A DNA stretch of 64,000 nucleotides from Phycisphaerales bacterium (lineage in GTDB: Bacteria > Planctomycetota > Phycisphaerae > Phycisphaerales > UBA1924). Below, piece after piece: positions 32,844-41,575 of the stretch. The stretch spans positions 1 through 64,000 of the forward strand of contig JAJDDJ010000021.1 in assembly GCA_029260395.1 (NCBI GenBank), read 5' to 3'. Under the pieces are notes generated by a model. The model was not told the DNA's origin and made no database searches. It saw only the letters and a list, made by a program, of their open reading frames with translations. The position numbers and the translations under genes are program-made. Each line of letters opens with the position of its first letter. Position 1 is the first letter of the stretch.

Positions 32844-33548
32844 ACAAGGCGTCAAGTCGACGCTGGGCCGAACAGGGACAAGGTGAACGGCCGCAATCGC
32901 TCGCATGGAGTCCGCAGAATCATCACGCGGGAGTCAATCCTCCTTAAGCTTCGAGAGCTGATTGCTCGCAAGTGTGGCGGCGCCACTCACCGCCGTGGCT
33001 TCCCGCGTGTGGCGCAAGTGAACCATGGTTCACAGAACAGTGCCGTGCTCTGAATCCAACTGCTGGCATGGCAGCAATTGCCAGTGCAGCCGAGCCGCTC
33101 CCAAGCGATACGCACCGAGAGGCTATGGCCAGGTATCTGATCACAGTCGGCTTCAGCCTCCCCCTTAATCGTGAAGGCGGCAGTCTGCGAGCCCATCGGA
33201 GCATGAAGCTTCGGCACCATCAGGAACAGGCCATCTTTAGTCTGTATCCATCCAAGCGAGGCATGGCATCGCGACCTATGAGCAACAATCTCGAGGTCAG
33301 CGTGCTCGACTTCGCAGTACTAGGCAATTGAATACGTCGAAGAGACGGGACTCCGGACCCCTCAGCTCTTGACAGTTGTAGCCAGCCCACAGCGTTCGTC
33401 GCTCATTATCATGTTGCACTGGTCGCAGAGCGAGACACCAATGCGCACCAAGGATGACGCGTCGGTGTTCTGTTGGCTACACCATGGTCCAGGTATCTTG
33501 TCACAACTTGTCATTGCTTTCTGGCTGCAGATAACTGGTCGTGACTCG
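32844..33548. other. Gene-poor decayed stretch
   Basis: No frame here shows a ribosome-binding site, conserved motif or family resemblance. Base composition is visibly lower in GC than the neighbouring genes. It lies between a dockerin fragment and a tRNA-Gly fossil and looks like eroded mobile-element DNA. Confidence 0.5.
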
Positions 33549-33590
33549 CTTCTCAAGCTGAATATCGCTCGTTCGGCTCTGGTCACCCGT
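33549..33590 (+). repeat. Fossil tRNA-Gly 3' half (degenerate att site)
   Basis: The sequence cttctcaagctgaatatcg and the following T-arm and acceptor-like bases match the tRNA-Gly 3' half with about eight changes. It lies in the same orientation as the tRNA and the other repeats. On the minus strand it still reads GDQSRTSDIQLEK followed by about 15 residues and a stop, the decayed counterpart of the integrase att-encoded peptide. Confidence 0.7.
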
Positions 33591-33658
33591 TTTGGGAATA
33601 GTTGGCCATTCAATGCCGTGGAACCAGTTATGTGACCGGGGAAGAGCGCCTAATTACT

Positions 33659-34396
33659 TCAGGCGGGCTTCTTTGCAACATCGTCGCGCAAGAGCGTCCG
33701 CAGCGTGCTGGCGAGCAGCTCGCCAGCAGCTCGCTGCTCCGGCACTCGACCGATCATTCCTTGCCGAACTTCGATTTCAATGCCTAGATACTCTCGCGGC
33801 TTGAACCGGTGCCGCAGCGCCGTGGTCAGGCCATCGTCTGCTCCGCGGTACGGCGCATTGAACGGATAGCGCAGATCACCGGCTCGTTGGTTCATCTCGT
33901 GCCGCCAGCGTTCGCAGAGCACTTGTTCCAGGGGCCTGGCTTCATCGAAAAGCAACGCGATATCGAGCTCACGTTTCGAGCCTTTGAGTTCGTCGGCGCA
34001 CGAGTGTACGCCAAGGTGGAGCACCCGTTGGCCCGCAGCAATGGCGGCGAAGACAGTCTGCTCGACGCGCTCGCGGTGCGGGGTGTAGTACGACGAGATG
34101 ATGCGGGTTCGCTCGGCAGCGGGCAGTTCGCGGGTGAACTCACTGAACGTGTCGGGTTGATCGAGCGAGCGATTGAGGTCGATGAGAAGCCGTGTCACGG
34201 TTGAGAAGATGATCGGTGCGGGCAAACGCGAGGCCATCCGCAACGCGACGCCCAGAGAGCCGGGGTCGTAGCCACGGTGGCTGTCGAGGACAGCCCTACC
34301 ACCGCTGAAGTGCCTCCTGTACGGCTTTGGGACTTCACGCCCGCCGTGCTCACAGGTAAGTAAAACGAAGACCGATCGCGACCTGTCAGGGCACAC
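33659..34396 (-). CDS. N-formylglutamate amidohydrolase-like protein
   Basis: This 245-residue protein starts at GTG 34396 inside the end of the preceding gene (11-base overlap). LLTCEHGGREVP, DSHRGYDPGSLGVA, DLNRSLD and LHLGVHSC match the zinc-binding and catalytic loops of the N-formylglutamate amidohydrolase/HutG-like family. In this cluster it is unlikely to serve histidine breakdown, as no hut genes are present. It more likely hydrolyses or trims an amide made by the ligases upstream. It is the last of four coupled genes. Confidence 0.85.
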   Translation of the reverse strand: MCPDRSRSVFVLLTCEHGGREVPKPYRRHFSGGRAVLDSHRGYDPGSLGVALRMASRLPAPIIFSTVTRLLIDLNRSLDQPDTFSEFTRELPAAERTRIISSYYTPHRERVEQTVFAAIAAGQRVLHLGVHSCADELKGSKRELDIALLFDEARPLEQVLCERWRHEMNQRAGDLRYPFNAPYRGADDGLTTALRHRFKPREYLGIEIEVRQGMIGRVPEQRAAGELLASTLRTLLRDDVAKKPA

Positions 34397-35648
34397 GGAA
34401 CAGCTCCCCGTTGTGGAGGCAATCTGAGAGCTCGGCGTAGACGTCGTGGATCTCGGGCCTCATAGGGAACCGACGCACTCGGCTACCGATCCGGTTCGCG
34501 AGCGTGCCCGTGCGGAGCATCCGCCGGAGCATCGGAGTCCAGTTGGGGTTGTCTGGCATGACCTGTTCGAGCAGGTTGGTCCAGAGGTCAGCCGCCCAGA
34601 CCATCCCTTGCTGAATCCCGAAGGCGCTGAGCAGCGCGTGCTCGCGGATGCGCGTGCGGTCGGCGTAGCGGATGGTGTCGAGTAGCACGCTATGCAGCGG
34701 CTCGGTCTTGATCTTCTTCTGGTCTTCGTAGCTCATCCAGCGCTCGTCGACCATGGCGCGAACGACCTCGATGACCAGCGCCGCGATGGCCAGGTCGGCC
34801 CGCGGGCACTCCTGAATATCGAGCACCCGGATCTCGATCGCGCCGCGGTCGAAGCGGGCCATGGCGCCGCGGGCGTTTGCGAACTCATGCCTCAGAATGC
34901 CTTGCGGGTCGAGCGGTTCCAGCTCATCGTAGAGCTTTCCGAGGATGTCGCGTTCGTAGCCCTCTCGCGTGAAGACCGGCTCGGGAACAACGAGCCCGGT
35001 CATCAAAGGCACACGCTTCGCGTTCGAGCGGTAGACCTCCATCCTGTGGCATGAAATAGGCGACCAGTCGCCATTGACGATGGGCGAACTGGCGGCGATC
35101 GCGGGCAGCAGCGGGAGCACAATCCGCAACGCCGCGTGCAGCCTGCCGAATTCCTCGTCGTTGGCAAATGGAAGGTTGATGTGCGTGCTCTGCAGGTTGC
35201 CCCAGCCGTGGCCTTTGCAGCCAAAGATGCGGTCATAGGTGCGATAGATGTCGTTGTACTCGTGCGGCCAGAGCTTCGTTTCGGTGTTGGGGTCCATCCA
35301 CGGATGCATGGCGGTGGGCATGAGCCGAGCGCCCATGGGCTCGAGCAGAGCATCGACCCGCCGAACGTGATCCTCGAAAGCCTCGGCAAGCCCTTCGAGT
35401 GACGCGGCGGGCCGCTGGGTCTTCAACTCGACGACGTGGAGCGCCAGTTCGTTGGACCACGAGACAGTGCCATCGGGGCCGTCGGGCTCAACATCCGAGG
35501 TTTCTGCCCCGGTCGCGACGCGGAACAGCTCATCGCAAACCGGGCGCACGTCAAGCGTCTCGCGGTCGACGATCATGTACTCCATCTCGATACCGACAGC
35601 GTCGAACAGGCCGAGCGGGTAGGACCAGTCAGAAGGGGTTGTTGTCAT
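34386..35648 (-). CDS. Carboxylate-amine ligase, glutamate-cysteine ligase type 2 (GCS2) family
   Basis: From the ATG at 35648, overlapping the previous stop (ATGA), the protein has 420 residues. GIEMEYMIVDRETLDVRP is the GCS2 N-terminal acidic metal-binding motif. GWGNLQSTHINLPF, WSPISCHRMEVYRSN and GAIEIRVLDIQECPRAD follow in family order. These enzymes join the gamma-carboxyl of glutamate, or another acid, to an amine using ATP. With the RimK-like ligase directly upstream it probably builds a small peptide or modifies a peptide end, rather than making glutathione. Confidence 0.88.
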   Translation of the reverse strand: MTTTPSDWSYPLGLFDAVGIEMEYMIVDRETLDVRPVCDELFRVATGAETSDVEPDGPDGTVSWSNELALHVVELKTQRPAASLEGLAEAFEDHVRRVDALLEPMGARLMPTAMHPWMDPNTETKLWPHEYNDIYRTYDRIFGCKGHGWGNLQSTHINLPFANDEEFGRLHAALRIVLPLLPAIAASSPIVNGDWSPISCHRMEVYRSNAKRVPLMTGLVVPEPVFTREGYERDILGKLYDELEPLDPQGILRHEFANARGAMARFDRGAIEIRVLDIQECPRADLAIAALVIEVVRAMVDERWMSYEDQKKIKTEPLHSVLLDTIRYADRTRIREHALLSAFGIQQGMVWAADLWTNLLEQVMPDNPNWTPMLRRMLRTGTLANRIGSRVRRFPMRPEIHDVYAELSDCLHNGELFRVP

Positions 35649-37090
35649 CTCGACTCGAGCTTCCAGAAAAAGTACTGCATCACTCGGCGGTAGAGTTCGT
35701 CGCCTTGGGCGGCATCCTCTACATCTACATCGATATTCGGGTTGTCGTTGACCTCGATCACGACGGGTTTGCCCCGCACGATCTTGAGGTCCACGCCGTA
35801 TAGCCCCTCGCCCATGAGGTTCGCGGCTCTGATCGCGAGCTTGACCACATCCTGCGGAGCGTCCTCGACGGGCAGCGTCTCTGCGTTGCCCTCCTGTACC
35901 CCGTCGTCGTCGCGTTTGACGATCTGCCAGTGGTCCGGGGCCATGCCGTATCGACTGGCGAAGAGTGGCTCGCCGCCGAGCACACCGATCCGCCAATCAA
36001 AGTCGGTGGGTACGTATTCCTGTGCAACAAGCAGGTCGCTGTCCGCGAAGAATCCAGCGAGCAGGTCGGCGGCTTGAGCCGCGGAATCGCACCGCGACAC
36101 GCCGTTCGAGAATGAGCTATCGGGCCTCTTGAGCACGCACGGGAACCCGAGCGTTCGGAGCCCTTCGAGCGCGTTTTCCTTGCTGAGGATGAGCGTCTTG
36201 GGCGTGGCGACGCGGTGCCGACCGAGTGTCTCGGCAAGGAACACCTTGTTGGTGCAGCGCACGATCGATCTGGGGTCGTCGATGGCGACCATGCCCTCGG
36301 CCTCGGCGCGTCGAGCAAAGCGGTAGGTGTGGTGGTTGACGTAGGTCGTCTCTCGGATGAACAGCGCGTCGTACTCCGCGATTCGGCCGTAGGCGTCCTT
36401 GCGAATCAGGTCGCACGCGATCCCCATCGCCTCGCCTGCAGCGGCGAAACGCTTGAGTGTCTTCACGCTCGACGGGGGCATCGGGTCGTCTGGATCGTGC
36501 AGAATCGCGAGATCGTACTTCGGCGCTGGCGCAGTCTTTCCCTTGCGGGGTGCTCGGCGAAGGTACCGCTCGGCCTGTTCCACAACAAAGTCATGGTGTG
36601 AGTCGGGCACGTCACCAAGTCCGATGACACGGACCGAGACCAGCTTCCATGTCCCGCTCCGCTCGAACTTCGCCCGGAGCAACGGCGCCGGGAATGCGTT
36701 GAAGATGGCCGTGGCCAGCCGATCTTTGCCCTCGGCGAGGTTGTGCCCGAAGTAGATGCTCAACTCGAACTCGTCGGACCTGATCCGCCGAAGGTTTGAC
36801 TGGATCAATTCGTCGAGTTCCTGCGACACCAGCTTGACCACGGGCGCTAAGCGAAGGTCTTGGATCGCGCTGACCGATGGCAACGGCCGGTGCCCTCTGG
36901 CCTCGGCGAGCAGTGAGACGTAGTACCCAGCGGCCTGGTACCGGAACGATCGGCAGAGATTGAAGACCTTTCGCCCTGCGCCCTCTGCCAGCTCCGGGTC
37001 CGAAAGGTAGGTGTACGACGAAACAAGCTCCGTGCCAGGGATCTTCAGCGGCCAGCGTTTGGGTGAATCGACCACGACAAGAGGTTTCAT
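35645..37090 (-). CDS. RimK-like ATP-grasp ligase with N-terminal RimK-associated domain
   Basis: This 481-residue protein has an N-terminal ~180-residue RimK-associated region (TELVSSYTYLSDPELAEGAGRKVFNLCRSF). The ATP-grasp domain follows: YDALFIRETT, NKVFLAETLGRHRVATPKT, FPCVLKRPDSSFSNGV, VAQEYVPTDFDWRIGVLGGE, YGVDLKIV and VIEVNDNPNIDVD, which contains the metal-binding Glu/Asn. Such ligases add glutamate or other amino acids to carboxyl groups. Both its ends overlap neighbours by 4 bases (ATGA), so peptidase, ligase and GCS2 are made together. Confidence 0.9.
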   Translation of the reverse strand: MKPLVVVDSPKRWPLKIPGTELVSSYTYLSDPELAEGAGRKVFNLCRSFRYQAAGYYVSLLAEARGHRPLPSVSAIQDLRLAPVVKLVSQELDELIQSNLRRIRSDEFELSIYFGHNLAEGKDRLATAIFNAFPAPLLRAKFERSGTWKLVSVRVIGLGDVPDSHHDFVVEQAERYLRRAPRKGKTAPAPKYDLAILHDPDDPMPPSSVKTLKRFAAAGEAMGIACDLIRKDAYGRIAEYDALFIRETTYVNHHTYRFARRAEAEGMVAIDDPRSIVRCTNKVFLAETLGRHRVATPKTLILSKENALEGLRTLGFPCVLKRPDSSFSNGVSRCDSAAQAADLLAGFFADSDLLVAQEYVPTDFDWRIGVLGGEPLFASRYGMAPDHWQIVKRDDDGVQEGNAETLPVEDAPQDVVKLAIRAANLMGEGLYGVDLKIVRGKPVVIEVNDNPNIDVDVEDAAQGDELYRRVMQYFFWKLESR

Positions 37091-37917
37091 GAGTCGCTCC
37101 GTCCGTTCTGCGTGCCGGCGGCCGGTTCGATGACCAACAGGTTGGCGTCATAGGTCAGTACTCCCAGCATAATGGACGGCACGAGCCGGCCCATCGACAC
37201 GGTGTACTGCTGGCTATCGAAGCCCGGGTTGTCCTTGAGTGGGTCGGCAATCGTGATGCGACGAGGCTTGGAGTCATAGCCGTGCAGCACAACGAAGTGA
37301 CCCGCTGGCGCTCCCCGTACATCGTCGTAGTCGTCGTTGGGCCCAAACTCGCGTGCGCACCGATATAGGTAGGTAGCGCTCAGGCCAGTGAGCACCGGGA
37401 CGCCAGCGCGGATAAAGCGAGAGATCAGCCGGCTGGTCAGGTCTCTGAAACGGATCTCGCCGCCGAGCTTGAGAAACTCGAGATAGGAATCGGTCGCCAC
37501 GCGGAAACGAGGGTCTTCGAACGACTTGGCCTCGGCCTGCTTCGTCAGCTTATCGTTGAGAAACGACGGGCTCGCACCGCCGTCCTTCCCGAACCAGGTC
37601 GGATCAAAAACATGCAGGTTGAAGGTGTAGAGTGTCGCCCGATACCCACGAGACAACGCGTGGATGCCGAGCATCACCGCGAGTGTGCCTCGGCCCGCGC
37701 CGACAATGTTCAGCGATTTGGCCGAGTCGATGACTTCATCGAGACTGATGTCCTCGCCCCAGTACCGGTAGACCGCGTGCAGGCAGGTGGGCCCGCAAGT
37801 CTCGTCATCTGGTTGCGGAAGGATATGGACCGGGAGAACATGTTGGCGGTCGGCATGGTTCAAGGGTGGGCTCACGGGCATCTTGCGACGTTCGGGCGGG
37901 TGCTCTGGTTTGGCCAT
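37087..37917 (-). CDS. Peptidase C39-like (papain-fold) protein
   Basis: This 276-residue protein starts at 37917. LPVHILPQPDDETCGPTCLHAVYRYWGE carries the catalytic Cys in the C39 context. PAGHFVVLHGYD supplies the His and TIADPLKDNPG the Asp. No transporter domains and no signal peptide are fused, so it is a stand-alone cytoplasmic peptidase or a transglutaminase-like ligase. As first gene of the amidoligase cluster it could process the peptide substrate. It is divergent from the DUF155 gene, 181 bases away. Confidence 0.85.
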   Translation of the reverse strand: MAKPEHPPERRKMPVSPPLNHADRQHVLPVHILPQPDDETCGPTCLHAVYRYWGEDISLDEVIDSAKSLNIVGAGRGTLAVMLGIHALSRGYRATLYTFNLHVFDPTWFGKDGGASPSFLNDKLTKQAEAKSFEDPRFRVATDSYLEFLKLGGEIRFRDLTSRLISRFIRAGVPVLTGLSATYLYRCAREFGPNDDYDDVRGAPAGHFVVLHGYDSKPRRITIADPLKDNPGFDSQQYTVSMGRLVPSIMLGVLTYDANLLVIEPAAGTQNGRSDS

Positions 37918-38098
37918 GGACTCTCGCGGGGTCGGACTCAGGGCCGGGGCTCGTCAACGAGATAGTATGACTGGTGCGGCCTCGGCACCGGCGACCCTCG
38001 AACCCGCGGGCGCATGATTCGCGGAGCGCGGATCGACCGGCCCGGTGGCCGGCACGCCGCGTGCCCGGCGGTAGCCGGGGCTTGGAGACAAGACCGCC

Positions 38099-39214
38099 AT
38101 GGCCGATTCCACCCATACCACCTCCGTCGCCATTGGCGGTTCGGCGCTCGTGTTCTTTGCGTTCGACATCGGATTCCAGGTGGATCTGGATGCTGCCGAG
38201 CCGCTGGTACGAGAGGCGACGCGACGCAAAGTCTTGCGAGCCCGAAGGCCAGCGCCGGTCTGGTTCGATTTCAGCCCACCCCCGCTACGTCTAATGGTCG
38301 AGGGAGACCCGGTCCCGGTCGACGGCCGCGAGACCGAGGCGTCTGTGGAACTTCTGATCTACGACTTCGGTGCCGCCCTGCTCACCTACCGGATGCCGTT
38401 GCCCGACGAGCTGAGCGCACTCCCAAAGCTGGGCGCTGCGCTGTACGAGCACGCTGGCCTTGACGCGGACGCTCGCAAGCGCGTCGCCCTCGTGCTGGAC
38501 GCCATCCGCCCTGCTGTTGAGCGGCCGAAGCTGTCCGAAGCAGTCGACGACTACGCCGTGTTCGCGATCACCTCGTGGGGCGGGGGCCCACCGGCCAGGG
38601 TGCTGGAGGACCACCGCGCCGTGCTCGCGCAGGCGATTGAGGGCGAGTGCATTGGGCTTGCCGCCGAGCAGATCGCTCGGACCACCGAGGCCACTATGTC
38701 GTACGCCGAGAATGATCTGGCGATCATCGACTGGAATGCGGCCGTGCTGTTCGACGCGGAGCCGGACGACGTGGTCTCGGTGCTCCAGCACGCGAACATG
38801 GAACTGCTCGAGCTGCGCGTTCTCGATCAGGAGCTCGATGCCATTCTTGACCATGCCGATGAGACGCTCGCAACGCTGACGGGTTCGCGATTCTGGCCGG
38901 TGTTCGCGTCCAGCGCGATGCTTCGGCGGTTTGCTTCGGTCCAGACGGACGCGGCCGTCATGTTCGAGGGCGTGAACAACGCCATCAAACTCCTTGGGAA
39001 TCAGTACCTTGCGCGTCTGTATCGGGTGACCGCCGATCGGCTCGATCTTCCCGCGTGGCAGTCAAGCGTGCAGCGCAAGCTCGATGCTACGGAGAGCCTC
39101 TACCAGAAGATGTCCGACTCCACTTCAACCAAGAGGCTCGAAGGCCTCGAGTGGGTGATCATCGTGCTCATTGCCATTTCGATCGCGCTCCCTTTCACGC
39201 CGTGGTACCACTGA
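38099..39214 (+). CDS. RMD1/DUF155-family membrane-anchored protein
   Basis: This 371-residue protein ends in LEGLEWVIIVLIAISIALPF, the C-terminal membrane helix with the LEWxIIxLI signature of the RMD1/DUF155 family. The middle has ELSAVDDY-like helices and a polar coiled region. In yeast, RMD1/RMD8 relatives take part in sporulation or mitochondrial organisation; the bacterial role is unknown. One base separates it from the next gene, so the two are probably an operon. Confidence 0.75.
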   Translation: MADSTHTTSVAIGGSALVFFAFDIGFQVDLDAAEPLVREATRRKVLRARRPAPVWFDFSPPPLRLMVEGDPVPVDGRETEASVELLIYDFGAALLTYRMPLPDELSALPKLGAALYEHAGLDADARKRVALVLDAIRPAVERPKLSEAVDDYAVFAITSWGGGPPARVLEDHRAVLAQAIEGECIGLAAEQIARTTEATMSYAENDLAIIDWNAAVLFDAEPDDVVSVLQHANMELLELRVLDQELDAILDHADETLATLTGSRFWPVFASSAMLRRFASVQTDAAVMFEGVNNAIKLLGNQYLARLYRVTADRLDLPAWQSSVQRKLDATESLYQKMSDSTSTKRLEGLEWVIIVLIAISIALPFTPWYH

Positions 39215-39215
39215 C

Positions 39216-39785
39216 ATGCCAGAACTCTCAGACCTGCTTATTCCGGCGCTCATCTTCATCGCGCGCATCTTCGATGTGTCGCTCGGCACCGTGCGCATGC
39301 TCATGGTCATCTCCGGGCATCGACTGGCGTCCGCAGCTCTCGGCTTTGCCGAGGTGCTCATCTGGGTGCTCGCTGTGGGCGGGGCGGTCAAGCACCTCGA
39401 CAACCCCATCGCGGTCCTCGCATTCGCGGGGGGCTTTGCGACAGGCACACTCGTCGGCATGACCCTCGAGAAGCGTCTGGCCATCGGCTACCGCGTGGTC
39501 CGTGTCATCAACCCCAAGCCCGGCCTCGATCTCGCGGGCACGCTGCGTGAACAGGGCTACTCGGCGACCCGCATCGATGGCCACGACCGCGATGGCCCAG
39601 CGGAGATCGTGTTCGTCCCGGTTCGCCGAAGATCGGTGCCACAACTGCTCGACCGGATCGCCGCTGTGAACCCGGACGCGTTCTTGTCGGTCGAGCGAGC
39701 CGAACGGGTGTCGGGCTTCATACCGCTCGCGGGCAATCGAGCCGACCGATTTCCTTGGGGGCGGTTCGGCCAACTGCGCAAGTAA
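39216..39785 (+). CDS. UPF0316/DUF2179-type membrane protein
   Basis: The ATG at 39216 directly follows the preceding stop; 189 residues. Three or so membrane helices (LLIPALIFIARIFDVSLGTVRMLMV; EVLIWVLAVGGAV; VLAFAGGFATGTLVGM) contain the DVSLGTVR motif of UPF0316. A soluble C-terminal DUF2179-like, ferredoxin-fold domain follows. Function unknown; a role in ion or metabolite sensing has been suggested for DUF2179 domains. Confidence 0.85.
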   Translation: MPELSDLLIPALIFIARIFDVSLGTVRMLMVISGHRLASAALGFAEVLIWVLAVGGAVKHLDNPIAVLAFAGGFATGTLVGMTLEKRLAIGYRVVRVINPKPGLDLAGTLREQGYSATRIDGHDRDGPAEIVFVPVRRRSVPQLLDRIAAVNPDAFLSVERAERVSGFIPLAGNRADRFPWGRFGQLRK

Positions 39786-39835
39786 CAAGTACTCGTCGGC
39801 GGATAACACAGAAGCGAATCAATCACTGGGCGGGT

Positions 39836-40351
39836 TTAGCCTCCCACGCGATAGAGGCCCGTTGCACGAACGGTCAGGACCTGCTCGTTGGGGCGCGGCC
39901 CGACCGTGCCAACGACGATCACCTCGTCGAGGGCAGCAAAGCCGTGAGCGGTTGGGCTGGTTGTAATCGACTCGCCCGCGTGGCCAACGATCTGGATCGT
40001 CGCGGAGTTTTCGGTGATGGCCTCGGGTGGCTGGCAGCAGTAGTCCCAGGGCGTTGCACAATGGTCAGCTTCCACAGTGCATTCGTTGTGCAATCCGGAG
40101 TCCACCAGCATGAAGACCGGGCTGTCCTCGGTGATGGGTGCTTTCCTTCCACCAATAATGCCGCGAAGCACGACCCGGTCGCCTTCCTTCGCCACCGCCT
40201 TGACCTCGGCGATGCCTTGCGTATCCGAGGGCGCAGTAGCTAGCACCCACGAGGGCGTGGTTTGCGTCTTGCTGGCCTCCTCGCCGCAGCCTGCAACGAG
40301 TACACCGGAAACAGCGAGCGCGGACATCGGAACGATGATGGAGCGTGACAT
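39836..40351 (-). CDS. Lipoprotein of the MacB-type export cluster
   Basis: This 171-residue protein has a lipoprotein signal (LAVSGVLVAGC). The mature part is beta-rich with an OB-fold-like alternation (VVLRGIIGGRKAPI, FMLVDSGLHNE). It has four Cys in CTVEADHCATPWDYCCQPPE, possibly a metal site. It follows the permease gene by 31 bases on the same strand and is likely the last gene of that operon. I do not recognise the family beyond its occurrence in planctomycetes. A periplasmic metal- or thiol-binding role is an inference. Confidence 0.7.
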   Translation of the reverse strand: MSRSIIVPMSALAVSGVLVAGCGEEASKTQTTPSWVLATAPSDTQGIAEVKAVAKEGDRVVLRGIIGGRKAPITEDSPVFMLVDSGLHNECTVEADHCATPWDYCCQPPEAITENSATIQIVGHAGESITTSPTAHGFAALDEVIVVGTVGPRPNEQVLTVRATGLYRVGG

Positions 40352-40382
40352 GGTTACATTTCCTTCGTAGTTAATTGACTGA

Positions 40383-41555
40383 TCAGAACGACTTCAAAGC
40401 CTCCGTGATCGGGAGGCGCAAACAGCGAATGGCCGGGGGGATGGCCCCGATGAAACCGATGGCGAGCCCACCGAGCACGCCGACGAGCAGGACCATGGCA
40501 TCGATGGTCAGCGCGAAGGCGCCCATCGAGAAACGTACAGCGAGCCCGTCGAGCAGCAGCAGACCGACCACGGCCCCGATGAGCGCGCCACACGCGGCGG
40601 CAAAGACGGATTCCTCGGCCAGATTGGCGACGATGGCCATGCGTGTGAACCCGAGCGACTGGAGCATGCCGACTTCTCTGACGCGTGCCGCGAAAGCTGC
40701 GTACATGGTGTTGAGACCGCCAAGAATACCGCCCGACGCGATGAGCACCGCGGTCACGATGACCATGAATCGGATCGGCCCGTAGAACGCCGCGATGGAT
40801 GCGTAGTAGTCACTCTCGGGGATGGCGGTAATCTCAAGATCGAGCCGGCTTTTGGCAAACAGATCGGCATCGGCGAAGGTGGCAGAACCAAGCGTCACGA
40901 TCACGCACGACACGGAAGCCTCGCGATTCGTGGCGATCTGCAAATCGGTCAACGGCAGCCAAATCTCTGCGTTCATGACCGTGTTGGGTGCGCTGAACCG
41001 TCCAACGATCGTCCAGTCCCGGTCGTCAAAGTGCAGCGTGTTGCCGAGCGTGAGCCGGTCGTCGGGAACCCCGAGCCGCGTGGCAGCGAGCGAGCCCACC
41101 ATGAGTTCATCGCGTCCCGCCTCTGGAGGCCTCCCCTCGACGATCTCGACCTCGGGATGAACGAGCATCGCAACGGGCCGAACCCCCCGCATGACAGAAG
41201 CCAGTTCCGCAGCGCTGTCCGCGCGTTCACGCACCGGCAAGGCCGCGTGGATCTCGGGCGATGCGTAGATCACGCCGGCCTGCTCTTTGAGCCCCGGAAT
41301 GCTCGCAGCGGCGATGCCCTGGACCGAGGCGCTGATCTGCGAGCGCTCGACACCCTCTTCGCTTCCGGTACCGAGAATCATGATGTTTTGGTGCAAGCCC
41401 GAGTCTTGGGTGAGCGTGAGCTGCATACCGCGCACGAAGCCGCCCGAAGCCAGGATCAGCAGCACCACGAGCGACGAGCCCACGAGCGAGGCAGCGAGGC
41501 GCACACCGCTCCTGCCGAGGTTTCGTAGCGCGTAGTGGAACGGGAGCTGTCGCAT
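40383..41555 (-). CDS. ABC transporter permease, MacB/FtsX family
   Basis: From the ATG at 41555 the protein has 390 residues; the frame is open upstream, but only inside the neighbour. A first membrane helix (VRLAASLVGSSLVVLLILASGGF) is followed by a periplasmic MacB-type core of about 190 residues. Three C-terminal helices follow, with AARVREVGMLQSLGFTR, the coupling motif of FtsX permeases. Together with the neighbouring permease it forms the heterodimeric membrane part of a mechanotransmission-type ABC system. Confidence 0.88.
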   Translation of the reverse strand: MRQLPFHYALRNLGRSGVRLAASLVGSSLVVLLILASGGFVRGMQLTLTQDSGLHQNIMILGTGSEEGVERSQISASVQGIAAASIPGLKEQAGVIYASPEIHAALPVRERADSAAELASVMRGVRPVAMLVHPEVEIVEGRPPEAGRDELMVGSLAATRLGVPDDRLTLGNTLHFDDRDWTIVGRFSAPNTVMNAEIWLPLTDLQIATNREASVSCVIVTLGSATFADADLFAKSRLDLEITAIPESDYYASIAAFYGPIRFMVIVTAVLIASGGILGGLNTMYAAFAARVREVGMLQSLGFTRMAIVANLAEESVFAAACGALIGAVVGLLLLDGLAVRFSMGAFALTIDAMVLLVGVLGGLAIGFIGAIPPAIRCLRLPITEALKSF

Positions 41556-41575
41556 GGGGGTTCCGGTTGAGGGTC

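Noticed and set aside
23337..33548. The cbb3 operon as certain cargo of an integrative element.
   Set aside because: Only degenerate repeats flank it and no integrase is adjacent. The genes have normal high GC, so a chromosomal origin remains more likely.
33362..33613. A minus-strand frame at the third att-like repeat.
   Set aside because: It starts in the fossil tRNA fragment, lacks a ribosome-binding site and shows no family resemblance.
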